This document shows positions 52,452 through 60,524 of a DNA stretch of 64,000 nt, piece by piece. The notes under the pieces were generated by a model. That model saw only the letters and a list, made by a program, of their open reading frames with translations, searched no databases and was not told the origin of the DNA. Every line of letters starts with the position of its first letter. The first letter of the stretch is position 1. The stretch lies in assembly GCA_030655075.1 (NCBI GenBank), contig JAURWE010000061.1:124001-188000 (forward strand), given 5' to 3'. This DNA comes from Pararhizobium sp. Lineage in GTDB: Bacteria; Pseudomonadota; Alphaproteobacteria; Rhizobiales; Rhizobiaceae. A program made the translations under genes and the position numbers.

Positions 52452-53639
52452 ATGCCTTATGTCAGAAAAAGGGTGGTGGTGCACTTCCCGGGCTTCGAAC
52501 CGCTGGATGCGCTGGCCCATCGCAGCCGCTACGAGCGCTCCGCCGACCAGAGTGCGGCAGCCTGGGATCACGCAATCGTGACCGGTCCGCTCGAAGGCGA
52601 CCGGCAATCTCCGTCCTTTCTTGTCGAGGCAACAGGGCCCGACTGGCACACCAAGACACGCGTTCACATCCTCGACCACAACGATCTGATCGCCGGCCTT
52701 CACAGCAAACCGCTGATCCAGCGCATCCTCGATGGCTATATCAGTGCAGCGCATGTCATCGTTCAGGGCGGGCTTCAGGGCTACTTTCGCCACGCCTGGC
52801 GCTTCGGTCTGTTCTTCCTGTTTCCCTTCCTGCTGGTGGCGATCGGCCTCGAGCTGGCGGTGACGCTGGCCGGTCTGCCGGTATTTTTCGGCCTCTCGGC
52901 TTTGCTTCTCATCCTCACCATTCCAGCCGGACTCCTGTTCTTCATCAGGATCTTCCTGCCGGCTGCAGAGCGGCTGTACACGCTGCATCTCTTCTCCGAC
53001 TGGGAGCTTGCCCTGTCGCTGGCCAGGCTCGACAACGCCGACGCCAACCGCAGGCTGGACGTCTGTCTTGCGGCTTTTCGTGTGGCGCTGAGCGAGCCCG
53101 CCGACGAATATGTCATCACCTCGCACAGCATGGGCTCGTCGATGGCCGTGCATGTCACCGGAATGCTGCTCAGCGACGAGCCTGAGTTTTTTGCGGGCAA
53201 AACCGTGGTTTTCGCCACGCTCGGCAGCGGTCTGCTGCAATGCGCGCTGCTGGGCTCGGCGCGCATCCTGCGTCAGCGCACAGGCCTCATCGCCCGCTGC
53301 AAGGAAATCTTCTGGATGGATGTGCAGTGCCTGACGGATTCGATCCACTTCTACAAATCGAAGCCGGTCAGTGCGGCAGGCCACGCCGATGCGCCGCAGG
53401 CGACCGTGACCCGCATCCGCTTCAAATATATGTTGACGCCCCAGCGCTACCGCCGCATCCGGCGCGATTTTCTGCGCGTGCACCGCCAGTATGTGCTCGG
53501 CTCCGACCGGCGCTCGGCCTTCGATTTCTCGCTGATGACGTCAGGGCCCTTGCCGGCGCGGGACTTCGCCGGTTTTTCGCAGGAAAATCTGCCGCCGTTT
53601 CAGGCGGATGGCGCGATCGGCAGTCCAGCCAGCGCCTGA
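52452..53639 (+). CDS. Membrane-anchored alpha/beta-hydrolase-like protein
   Basis: This 395-residue protein begins YVRKRVVVHFPGFEPLDAL, a first strand and oxyanion-type loop. Two adjacent hydrophobic segments follow (FGLFFLFPFLLVAIGLELAV and LSALLLILTIPAGLLFFIRI). A GxSxG-like elbow, ITSHSMGSSMAVHVTG, comes next. It is thus a hydrolase fold with a membrane hairpin. Starts at 52335 and 52413 are possible but extend into unconserved-looking sequence. It converges on bolA, with 18 bases between. The substrate is unknown. Confidence 0.75.
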   Translation: MPYVRKRVVVHFPGFEPLDALAHRSRYERSADQSAAAWDHAIVTGPLEGDRQSPSFLVEATGPDWHTKTRVHILDHNDLIAGLHSKPLIQRILDGYISAAHVIVQGGLQGYFRHAWRFGLFFLFPFLLVAIGLELAVTLAGLPVFFGLSALLLILTIPAGLLFFIRIFLPAAERLYTLHLFSDWELALSLARLDNADANRRLDVCLAAFRVALSEPADEYVITSHSMGSSMAVHVTGMLLSDEPEFFAGKTVVFATLGSGLLQCALLGSARILRQRTGLIARCKEIFWMDVQCLTDSIHFYKSKPVSAAGHADAPQATVTRIRFKYMLTPQRYRRIRRDFLRVHRQYVLGSDRRSAFDFSLMTSGPLPARDFAGFSQENLPPFQADGAIGSPASA

Positions 53640-53657
53640 GACGCTGGCGGGTAACAC

Positions 53658-53891
53658 TTATTCCGGTGCGCTGGTCTGCAGGGCCAGCGCGTGCAGCACG
53701 CCGCCCATGTTGCCCTTTAGGGCATTGTAGACCATCTGGTGCTGCTGCACCCGGCTCTTGCCGCGAAACGCCTCGGCCACGACCTCGGCGGCATAGTGAT
53801 CACCATCGCCTGCCAGATCGCGGATCGTCACCTTGGCGCCGGGAATGCCGGATTTGATCATGTCTTCGATATCGCCGGGTGCCATGGGCAT
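53658..53891 (-). CDS. bolA: BolA family protein
   Basis: This 77-residue protein has the BolA fold: MIKSGIPGAKVTIRDLAGDGDHYAAEVV, then FRGKSRVQQHQMVYNALKGNMGG with the conserved His that contributes to the Fe-S cluster in a Grx-BolA complex. It lies 20 bases after purL on the same strand and is probably co-transcribed with it. The partner glutaredoxin gene lies downstream on the same strand. Confidence 0.92.
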   Translation of the reverse strand: MPMAPGDIEDMIKSGIPGAKVTIRDLAGDGDHYAAEVVAEAFRGKSRVQQHQMVYNALKGNMGGVLHALALQTSAPE

Positions 53892-53911
53892 AGGGGGTAC
53901 TCCTGAATGTC

Positions 53912-56149
53912 TTATTCGGCGGCCGCGAGAGCCTTGCCGCCGTCCATGAAGTCAGGGAACCATGATTCATGGGCCAAGCGCAATTCCCGAATTGTCAGTG
54001 GACGGGCATTGCCCAGCGCCACGACCTGATCGCCGGTGTTGCCGATCCACGGGCAGAAGACGCCGGCGGCTTCGGCTCGCGCCATGATGGCATCGGTGGC
54101 TTCCGGATCGACCGTGACGACGTAGCGGGCCTGATCTTCGCCGAAGAAGACGCGGATCGGATCGGCGCCCTCGGGCTGGTTGACCGTAGCGCCGATATCC
54201 GACGCCATGGCCATTTCGGCCAGCGCCAGCGCCAGTCCGCCCGACGAGCAGTCATGCACGGCGGTGGCAATCCCGTCTTCGATCAGGCGGCGAACGAAAT
54301 CCCCGACGCGGCGCTCATAAGCGAGGTCGACCGGCGGCGGCGGGCCGTCTGTGCGGCCGTGAATGTCGCGCATATAGACCGACTGGGCTATATGCGTGCC
54401 CCAGCTGGACGGAGCGCCGGCGAGGAAAATCGCCTCGCCATCGGCGGCAAAGCGGATGCGCGCCATTTTCGACCAGTTCTTCAACAGGCCGACGCCACCG
54501 ATCGTCGGGGTCGGCAGGATGCCCTGGCCGTTGGTTTCGTTGTAGAGCGAGACATTGCCCGAGACGATCGGGAAGTCGAGCGCCAGGCAGGCTTCGCCGA
54601 TGCCCTTGATGGCATGCACCAGCTGGCTCATGATCTCAGGCCGTTCCGGATTGCCGAAATTGAGATTGTCGGTGGCGGCCAGAGGCAGGGCGCCCGTGGC
54701 GGTAATGTTGCGCCAGCATTCGGCCACGGCCTGCTTGCCGCCCTCGAACGCATCGGCCTCGACATACCGCGGTGTCACGTCTGAGGAAAAGGCCAGCGCC
54801 TTCGTTGGGTGGCCCTCGACGCGCACGACACCGGCGTCGCCGCCCGGAAGCTGCAGCGAATTGCCCTGGATCAGCGTGTCATATTGCTCGTAGACCCAGC
54901 GGCGCGACGAATTGTTGGCGGAGTTCAAAAGCTTGAGCAGACTGCCGGCGACATCGGCCTGCGGCACGTCGTCTTCGGCCAGAGCAGCAACGGTCTTCGC
55001 CGGTGTCCATGGGCGGTCATATTCCGGCGCTTCGTCGCCCAGTTCCTTGATCGGCAGATTGGCGACTTCCTCGCCCTGATGGATGACGCGGAAACGCAGG
55101 TCGTCGGTGGTCTTGCCGACGATGGCGAAGTCGAGGCCCCACTTGACGAAGATCGCCTTGGCGACCTCTTCCTTGGATGGTTCCAGCACCATGAGCATGC
55201 GCTCCTGGCTTTCCGACAGCATCATTTCATAGGCCGTCATGCGCTCTTCGCGCACGGGGACCTGATCGAGCAGCAGCTCGATGCCGAGGCCGCCCTTGGC
55301 ACCCATCTCGACGGCCGAGCAGGTAAGGCCGGCAGCACCCATGTCCTGAATGGCGATGACCGCGCCGGTCTTCATCAGTTCCAGGCAGGCTTCCAGCAGG
55401 CACTTTTCGGTGAAGGGGTCGCCGACCTGCACGGTCGGGCGTTTTTCCTCGATCGATTCGTCGAACTCCGCCGAGGCCATGGTGGCGCCGCCGACACCGT
55501 CACGGCCGGTCTTTGCGCCGAGATAGACGACCGGCAGGCCGACGCCCTTGGCTTCCGACAGGAAGATCGCATCCGACTTGGCCAGGCCGGCAGCAAAGGC
55601 ATTGACCAGAATATTGCCATTGTAGCGCGCGTCGAATTCGACCTCGCCGCCGACCGTCGGCACGCCGAAGGAATTGCCATAGCCGCCGACACCGGCGACA
55701 ACGCCGGAGACGAGGTGGCGGGTCTTCGGATGATCGGGAGAGCCGAAACGCAGCGCGTTCATCGCCGCGATCGGCCGGGCGCCCATGGTGAAGACATCGC
55801 GCAGAATGCCGCCAACGCCGGTGGCAGCCCCCTGATAGGGCTCGATATAGGACGGATGGTTGTGGCTCTCCATCTTGAAGACGACGACGTCGCCGTCATC
55901 AATGTCAACGACACCGGCATTTTCGCCCGGACCCTGGATGACGCGCGGACCGGTCGTCGGCAGCGTCTTCAGCCATTTCTTCGAGGATTTGTAGGAGCAG
56001 TGCTCGTTCCACATGGCCGAGAAGATGCCAAGCTCGGTAAAACTCGGCTCGCGCCCGATCAGGCCGAGAATGCGCTGGTATTCATCCGGCTTCAGGCCGT
56101 GGGCAGCAATGAGGGCGGGTGTGATGGGGGTCGAGTTGGAAATCGTCAT
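53912..56149 (-). CDS. purL: Phosphoribosylformylglycinamidine synthase subunit PurL
   Basis: This 745-residue small-type PurL catalyses the ATP-dependent amidation of FGAR in purine synthesis, with PurQ and PurS. It shows WNEHCSYKSSK near the N-terminus, the ATP/Mg motif FKMESHNHPSYIEPYQGAATGVGG, GAAGLTCSAVEMGAKGG, and in the second half DNLNFGNPERPEIM and VHDCSSGGLALALAEMA. The separate purQ and purS genes lie at 59122 and 60266. bolA follows. The 127-base gap upstream holds its promoter. Confidence 0.96.
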   Translation of the reverse strand: MTISNSTPITPALIAAHGLKPDEYQRILGLIGREPSFTELGIFSAMWNEHCSYKSSKKWLKTLPTTGPRVIQGPGENAGVVDIDDGDVVVFKMESHNHPSYIEPYQGAATGVGGILRDVFTMGARPIAAMNALRFGSPDHPKTRHLVSGVVAGVGGYGNSFGVPTVGGEVEFDARYNGNILVNAFAAGLAKSDAIFLSEAKGVGLPVVYLGAKTGRDGVGGATMASAEFDESIEEKRPTVQVGDPFTEKCLLEACLELMKTGAVIAIQDMGAAGLTCSAVEMGAKGGLGIELLLDQVPVREERMTAYEMMLSESQERMLMVLEPSKEEVAKAIFVKWGLDFAIVGKTTDDLRFRVIHQGEEVANLPIKELGDEAPEYDRPWTPAKTVAALAEDDVPQADVAGSLLKLLNSANNSSRRWVYEQYDTLIQGNSLQLPGGDAGVVRVEGHPTKALAFSSDVTPRYVEADAFEGGKQAVAECWRNITATGALPLAATDNLNFGNPERPEIMSQLVHAIKGIGEACLALDFPIVSGNVSLYNETNGQGILPTPTIGGVGLLKNWSKMARIRFAADGEAIFLAGAPSSWGTHIAQSVYMRDIHGRTDGPPPPVDLAYERRVGDFVRRLIEDGIATAVHDCSSGGLALALAEMAMASDIGATVNQPEGADPIRVFFGEDQARYVVTVDPEATDAIMARAEAAGVFCPWIGNTGDQVVALGNARPLTIRELRLAHESWFPDFMDGGKALAAAE

Positions 56150-56276
56150 CGTGTGCCGTCAAATCCGTTTGGGAGAGCGTTGCGGTTTCTTTACCGCAAG
56201 CCGCCAGCCGGTGCGACAGGAAAATGAGAGAGACCACAGGCGAGGGGCTTGCAGTTCCCGATTTTAGCGGCTGGAT

Positions 56277-57698
56277 TCACGCATAGCTGTCATAGCTCGA
56301 CCGGCCGTTGTCGAGCAGCCGCCGCAGCTTCAACAGGCCGAGGCGGACATCGTCGCGCGCCGGCGGGGCCGAAAGGCCGATGCGGGCGCGGTGAAAGACC
56401 TTGTCAGGCCGGCCGGCCTTGAATTCGTCCTCGTCATCGACGAGCACGCCCTCATCAAGTGCAGCGTTGCGGAAGGTGCCCGAGAGCCAGGGTTCCGGCA
56501 GTTTCAGCCAGAGGAACGGAATGTTCGGATGCGTGTTGAAGTCGAGGCCGGAGAGAATGTCCCTCGCCAGTTGCTGGCGGGCATTGATTTCGGCGACGCA
56601 TTTCTTGCGGATCTCGGCGGCTTGGCCGGACAGAACCAGCCGCGAGCACAATTCGGCCAGAACGAAGGGAATGCCGCCCGTCACCATCTTGTGGGCGATG
56701 CGCACACGCTGGCTGTAGTGCGGCGGGCAGGCGACCCAGCCGCCGCGCACCCCGGCAGCCACGGACTTCGACAGGCCGCCGACCAGAAATGTGCGCTCCG
56801 GGGCGAGTTCAGCCAGGAGCGGCAGATCTTCCGATGTCATCGAACCATAGAGATTGTCCTCGATCAGCCAGACGGAATGGGCGCGCGCAATGGCGACGAT
56901 GGCCTTGCGCCGCTCCAGCGACAGCGTCACGACCGTCGGGTTCTGCGCCGTCGGCATCAGGAAGGCCATCTTTGGGTGCTGCTGGGCGCAAACCCGCTCG
57001 AAATCCTCCGGCAGCATGCCGTGTTCGTCGGATTCGACCAGCGCATTGCGGCGGCCGATGAGTGCTGCGCTGCGGCTGATCTGCGAATAGGTGAGGTTCT
57101 CGAAGGCGATCTTGTCGCCGGGCGCCGTTGCTGCCGAGATCACCGCCATGACGCCCGCATGGGCGCCGAGCGTGGCGACGATGTTTTCAGCCCGGGGTGA
57201 CCAGTCGCCGCGCGACAGCCATTGCCGGCCGGCATCGAACCAGTGCTGCGGGAAGTTGCGTGTGTAGCTCGCAACCTCGGACGGGTGATCCTGGCTGATG
57301 TCCGAAAACAGCTGGCCGAGAACGAGACCCTGGCCGACATCCGGCGCCGAGGTGCTGTCGAAGCGCGTCTTGCCCAAGGGCGCATTGACGGGGCGGGTGC
57401 CGGTCAGGCTGACGCTGACCGGGTCAAGCCCGGCAGCATCCGGTGCAGTCTCGGAGCGGTCGAGCACATAGGTGCCGCGCCCGACCTCGCCGCTGACCAG
57501 GCCCCGTTCGCGGATCAGCGAATAGGCGCGCCCGATCGTTCCGATGGTGACGCCGAGATCATAAGCGAGGTTGCGCTGCGGCGGCAGCTTGGCGCCAGCC
57601 GGCAGCTCACCCTCGACGATCGCGCCCTCGATCTGGTCGGCGATGCGGCTATAGAGCGGACCGGAGCCCGATGTCAGGGTTGGCATCCAATTTGTCAT
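56277..57698 (-). CDS. MocR-type (GntR/aminotransferase) regulator
   Basis: This 473-residue protein has an N-terminal GntR winged helix (SRIADQIEGAIVEGELPAG, LAYDLGVTIGTIGRAYSLIRERG) joined to an aminotransferase-fold domain with the PLP lysine in GGLSKSVAAGVRGGW and the Asp in LIEDNLYG. Such regulators sense PLP or amino compounds. It is divergent from the DUF1127 gene, and the 90-base gap between them holds the inverted repeats GATACA-TGGAT-TGTATC and ACAAT-N7-ATTGT, candidate binding sites. Autoregulation and control of the DUF1127 gene are likely. Confidence 0.92.
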   Translation of the reverse strand: MTNWMPTLTSGSGPLYSRIADQIEGAIVEGELPAGAKLPPQRNLAYDLGVTIGTIGRAYSLIRERGLVSGEVGRGTYVLDRSETAPDAAGLDPVSVSLTGTRPVNAPLGKTRFDSTSAPDVGQGLVLGQLFSDISQDHPSEVASYTRNFPQHWFDAGRQWLSRGDWSPRAENIVATLGAHAGVMAVISAATAPGDKIAFENLTYSQISRSAALIGRRNALVESDEHGMLPEDFERVCAQQHPKMAFLMPTAQNPTVVTLSLERRKAIVAIARAHSVWLIEDNLYGSMTSEDLPLLAELAPERTFLVGGLSKSVAAGVRGGWVACPPHYSQRVRIAHKMVTGGIPFVLAELCSRLVLSGQAAEIRKKCVAEINARQQLARDILSGLDFNTHPNIPFLWLKLPEPWLSGTFRNAALDEGVLVDDEDEFKAGRPDKVFHRARIGLSAPPARDDVRLGLLKLRRLLDNGRSSYDSYA

Positions 57699-57702
57699 GG
57701 TA

Positions 57703-57809
57703 ACAATTGACTATATTGTGCCCCTAGTTTTGTCAAGATACATGGATTGTATCGCTGAAATGCCCCGTTCGAAAGATTGGAAAAAGCAATGGGTACAATC
57801 GATACAATG
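57703..57809. promoter_or_regulatory. Candidate MocR operator cluster
   Basis: The region carries ACAAT-TGACTAT-ATTGT (57703-57719), GATACA-TGGAT-TGTATC (57737-57753), and GGTACAATCGATACAATG (57792-57809), the last within the start of the DUF1127 gene. The TACAAT/ATTGTA theme recurs in both orientations between divergent genes, as expected for sites of a dimeric regulator. Confidence 0.5.
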
Positions 57810-58025
57810 TCCGCAATCGCGAGATCTGCCGCCTGTGATCCTGCTGAACCACCGCGTTTGCGGCCCGGTTTCTGGCTCGTTCGTCTCTGGTATTGGTTCG
57901 ATGGGCGGACCGACAAGGCCCGCAGTCGCTATGCGCTGTCGGAACTGACGGATGATCAACTGCGTGACATTGGCGTCAGCCGCCGGGATGCGCAGCGCGA
58001 AGCGACGCAATCCTTCTGGAATTGA
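57789..58025 (+). CDS. DUF1127 small protein
   Basis: This 78-residue protein ends with the DUF1127 pattern: RYALSELTDDQLRDIGVSRRDAQREA. The N-terminal part is variable (MGTIDTMSAIARSAACDPAEPP), followed by FWLVRLWYWFDGRTDKAR. DUF1127 proteins in rhizobia have been linked to RNA turnover and phosphate or carbon metabolism. The stop codon lies inside the first of three tandem 17-base repeats. It is divergent from the MocR gene. Confidence 0.88.
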   Translation: MGTIDTMSAIARSAACDPAEPPRLRPGFWLVRLWYWFDGRTDKARSRYALSELTDDQLRDIGVSRRDAQREATQSFWN

Positions 58026-58063
58026 AGGCCTTCTGGAATTGAAGGCCCTTCTGGAATTGAGGG
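58012..58063. repeat. Three tandem 17-bp repeats at the end of the DUF1127 gene
   Basis: CCTTCTGGAATTGAAGG occurs at 58012-58028 and 58029-58045, then after one base a third copy ending GAGGG (58047-58063). The unit is partly self-complementary (CCTTC...GAAGG). It starts in the last codons of the gene (FWN then stop) and extends toward the convergent ArsC-like gene. Confidence 0.9.
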
Positions 58064-58072
58064 CAGCAGGCG

Positions 58073-58435
58073 TCAGAGAATATCGAGCGCCTGCTCTTTC
58101 GGAAGACAGAGGCGAATGCCCTTTTCCGTGACCAGAATGGGCCCCCTGATCAGGGCGGGGTTCATAGAAAGCAGCGAGAGAAGCTCGTGGTCGCCCAGAG
58201 CCGGATCGGCGAGCGCGGGATTAGCGAGTGGCACAAGATCGTCAACGGCGGCGCTGCTAAGGATGTCGCGCGGTGTCATCTGCAGGCCGACCAGCAGCGC
58301 CACGAGCTGCGCCCGAGACGGCGCTTCGGCAACAAGGTCAACGATTACAGGCTCGTATCCGTGCTGGTCCAGAAGCATCAGAAGATCCGGTGAAATCTTG
58401 CAGTCAGGCTGTTGATAGACAGTCGCCTTCATCAA
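58073..58435 (-). CDS. ArsC/Spx-like thioredoxin-fold protein
   Basis: This 120-residue protein follows the ArsC/YffB layout: VYQQPDCKISPDLLMLLDQHG, a beta-alpha core, the central helix region MTPRDILSS, and a C-terminal IRGPILVTEKGIRLC with the cis-Pro loop. The active-site Cys12 is in QPDCKIS instead of the usual NPxCxxSR. It has a second Cys109 near the end. Whether it reduces arsenate or acts as another thiol oxidoreductase is open. Two Met codons at the start are equivalent. Confidence 0.8.
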   Translation of the reverse strand: MMKATVYQQPDCKISPDLLMLLDQHGYEPVIVDLVAEAPSRAQLVALLVGLQMTPRDILSSAAVDDLVPLANPALADPALGDHELLSLLSMNPALIRGPILVTEKGIRLCLPKEQALDIL

Positions 58436-58674
58436 TACTGGTCCTCATGATTCTTCTGGTAAAATCAGCTCGGTATTTTTGGGTAGCATGCGGTCGCAGC
58501 GAAGCGCTGTGGCAGACGTCCCAATCTCCTAGATAAGCTGTGTGACGGCTCCAAGAACGCTTGTCCCCGACGGGCTGGCGGGCCTGCGGGGACGGGGCCA
58601 CGACGGCTGGGCCAGTGTCGGCCAAACCGCCTGGAAAGAAAAGCGGCGAAAATTTGCGGGTGATTCTGCGGGCC

Positions 58675-59073
58675 TTAGCAGCCCTTGGCGCCGTTGGCCC
58701 AGCGCTTGATGTCGCTGCTCATCCGTGCGCCGAGCGCACCGGTCATGATCGGCCCGAAGGCGGCCAGCTGCGCCGGATTGCCTTCCGCCTGGACGACGGC
58801 AAGCGGCAGTGATTCCGGCGAATTGCGCGGAACGATGAGAATGCGCGGGCGGCCCGAGAACGACTTCAGCTCGGGCGCCAACCGATAGGCCTTGAAGGCC
58901 GCATCGCCCGACTTGAACCAGCAGGCATTGGCGGCGAGCGCAACGCGTTCCATCGTCGGCAGCGCGCCACGGCTGGCGCTGCTGGGTGCAGGCGGTGCCG
59001 ACGACTGGCACGCAGCCAGCGCGACGGCCGTCAATGGGAGGCCGAAGAGGCGGAAAACGTTGAATTTTGACAT
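58675..59073 (-). CDS. Putative lipoprotein
   Basis: This 132-residue protein has a lipoprotein signal, ending in the lipobox LAAC (Cys22), followed by a Ser/Pro/Ala-rich linker. The mature part contains two further cysteines (NACWFKSGD and the C-terminal GAKGC) that may form a disulfide. It belongs to a type seen in Rhizobiaceae, with no known function. The 239-base gap downstream of it holds a GC-rich inverted sequence (GGACGGGGCCACGACGGCTGGGCC) and no gene. Confidence 0.78.
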   Translation of the reverse strand: MSKFNVFRLFGLPLTAVALAACQSSAPPAPSSASRGALPTMERVALAANACWFKSGDAAFKAYRLAPELKSFSGRPRILIVPRNSPESLPLAVVQAEGNPAQLAAFGPIMTGALGARMSSDIKRWANGAKGC

Positions 59074-59121
59074 GATCGGCCTCGACGGTTCGCTGTGTTG
59101 ACCCGTTCTATCCGCTTAGGG

Positions 59122-59793
59122 TTAAGCAGCGATTACGTCGAGCGCAGATGCAAAGATACCGCGCCCGTCGCTGCCGCCATGGGCCGCTTCGATAAGGTTT
59201 TCCGGATGCGGCATCATGCCGAGCACATTGCCCCGGTCATTGATAATGCCGGCAATGTCGTTCATCGAGCCGTTCGGATTGGTGCCCTCGGCGTAGCGGA
59301 AGACGACGCGGCCATTGTCTTCAATGTGCTTCAGCGTCTTCTCGTCGGCGAAATAGTTGCCGTCGTGGTGGGCGACCGGGCAGCGGATGATCTGGCTTGT
59401 CTCATAGGCGGCGGTGAACGCCGTCGCGGCATTGACGACTTCCAGCTTGATTTCCTTGCAGACGAATTTCAGCGATGAGTTGCGCATCAGTGCGCCGGGC
59501 AGGAGGCCTGCCTCGACGAGGATCTGGAAGCCGTTGCAGACACCGAGAACCTTCACACCGGCTTCTGCCTTGGCCTTGATCGCCTGCATGACAGGCATGC
59601 GCGCCGCAATCGCGCCGCAGCGCAGGTAGTCGCCATAGGAAAAGCCGCCGGGGATGACGATCAGGTCGACATCGGGAATGTCGGTTTCCGTCTGCCAGAT
59701 GGTGACCGGCGCGACACCGGAGATTTTCGTCAGCGCCGCGATCATGTCACGGTCACGGTTCAGGCCTGGAAGCTGGACGACTGCTGATTTCAT
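59122..59793 (-). CDS. purQ: Phosphoribosylformylglycinamidine synthase, glutaminase subunit PurQ
   Basis: This 223-residue class I glutamine amidotransferase supplies ammonia to PurL. The nucleophile Cys is in VLGVCNGFQILVEAG, the oxyanion region is PGGFSYGDYLRCGA, and the His-Glu pair is in MMPHPENLIE. Its start overlaps the stop of the 85-residue coiled-coil gene by four bases, so translation is coupled. It is the last gene of the purC operon. Confidence 0.96.
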   Translation of the reverse strand: MKSAVVQLPGLNRDRDMIAALTKISGVAPVTIWQTETDIPDVDLIVIPGGFSYGDYLRCGAIAARMPVMQAIKAKAEAGVKVLGVCNGFQILVEAGLLPGALMRNSSLKFVCKEIKLEVVNAATAFTAAYETSQIIRCPVAHHDGNYFADEKTLKHIEDNGRVVFRYAEGTNPNGSMNDIAGIINDRGNVLGMMPHPENLIEAAHGGSDGRGIFASALDVIAA

Positions 59794-60047
59794 GGATGTG
59801 GCTCAAACCTTGATTGTGCTTCTGCAAGCTCGCGAAGTTCGAGCCTGTTTTCGATTCGGTCGAGGCGTTCATCAATCTGATGAAGCATCGTGTAGAGCGT
59901 GTTTATATCGTTCTGATGGGCGTGTAGCGAAAGCCGGATCGAGCTAACTTCGCTGCGAAGGTCGCGTATAGCGCCATCAGCTTTGTCAGCCCGAATATGC
60001 ACACGCCGCAGCACTTCGTGAATGAGCTCCTGAGTGATATCGGCCAT
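59790..60047 (-). CDS. Small coiled-coil protein 2, between purS and purQ
   Basis: This 85-residue protein is a long heptad-rich helix (ADKADGAIRDLRSEVSSIRL, NTLYTMLHQIDERLDRIENR). It overlaps the purQ start by four bases and begins 4 bases after the other coiled-coil gene. It has no enzyme motif. A scaffold or protein-interaction role is possible. It may also be an accessory insertion unrelated to purine synthesis. Confidence 0.72.
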   Translation of the reverse strand: MADITQELIHEVLRRVHIRADKADGAIRDLRSEVSSIRLSLHAHQNDINTLYTMLHQIDERLDRIENRLELRELAEAQSRFEPHP

Positions 60048-60051
60048 GAGG

Positions 60052-60246
60052 TTAGCTCATTGTTTCGAAACGATTTCCGAACAATGTTCGCTTCAACTCT
60101 TCTGTCCGAGCGCGGCCTTCCGCAAGTTCGCGGTTCGTCTCTTTCATGAAGGAAACCAGCTCCTCGAGAGAACCGACTGTCTCACCGAGCCGCCGGTCGA
60201 GCTCCACCACTTCTGCGTATATCATTTCCGTTGTGACGTCGGTCAT
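60052..60246 (-). CDS. Small coiled-coil protein 1, between purS and purQ
   Basis: This 64-residue helical protein (MIYAEVVELDRRLGETVGSL, ELVSFMKETNRELAEGRART) starts 19 bases after purS. Its opening, MTDVTTEMIYAEV, is similar to MADITQELIHEVL of the next gene, suggesting the two are distant duplicates. The function is unknown. Composition is slightly lower in GC than purS and purQ. Confidence 0.7.
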   Translation of the reverse strand: MTDVTTEMIYAEVVELDRRLGETVGSLEELVSFMKETNRELAEGRARTEELKRTLFGNRFETMS

Positions 60247-60265
60247 GACTGCACCTCTTCAACCA

Positions 60266-60508
60266 TCAGGCGAGAGCGATAGTATAATTCTCGATTACCG
60301 TGTTGGCGAGGAGTTTTTCGCACATGGATTTCACCTCGGCTTCGGCCTGCGCGCGATCGGCCGTTTCGATTTCGAGGTCGAAGACCTTGCCCTGGCGGAT
60401 CTGGCCGATGCCGCCGAAGCCGAGAGCGCCGAGGGCGCCCTCGATGGCCTTGCCCTGCGGGTCGAGAACGCCGTTCTTCAATGTGACTGTTACGCGTGCC
60501 TTGATCAC
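60266..60508 (-). CDS. purS: Phosphoribosylformylglycinamidine synthase subunit PurS
   Basis: This 80-residue protein has the PurS fold: KARVTVTLKNGVLDPQGKAI, EGALGALGFGGIGQIRQGKVF and MCEKLLANTVIENY. It bridges PurQ and PurL in the small-type FGAM synthase. It lies 16 bases after purC in the same operon. Confidence 0.95.
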   Translation of the reverse strand: MIKARVTVTLKNGVLDPQGKAIEGALGALGFGGIGQIRQGKVFDLEIETADRAQAEAEVKSMCEKLLANTVIENYTIALA

Positions 60509-60524
60509 TGTGTCGTTCCTGCGT

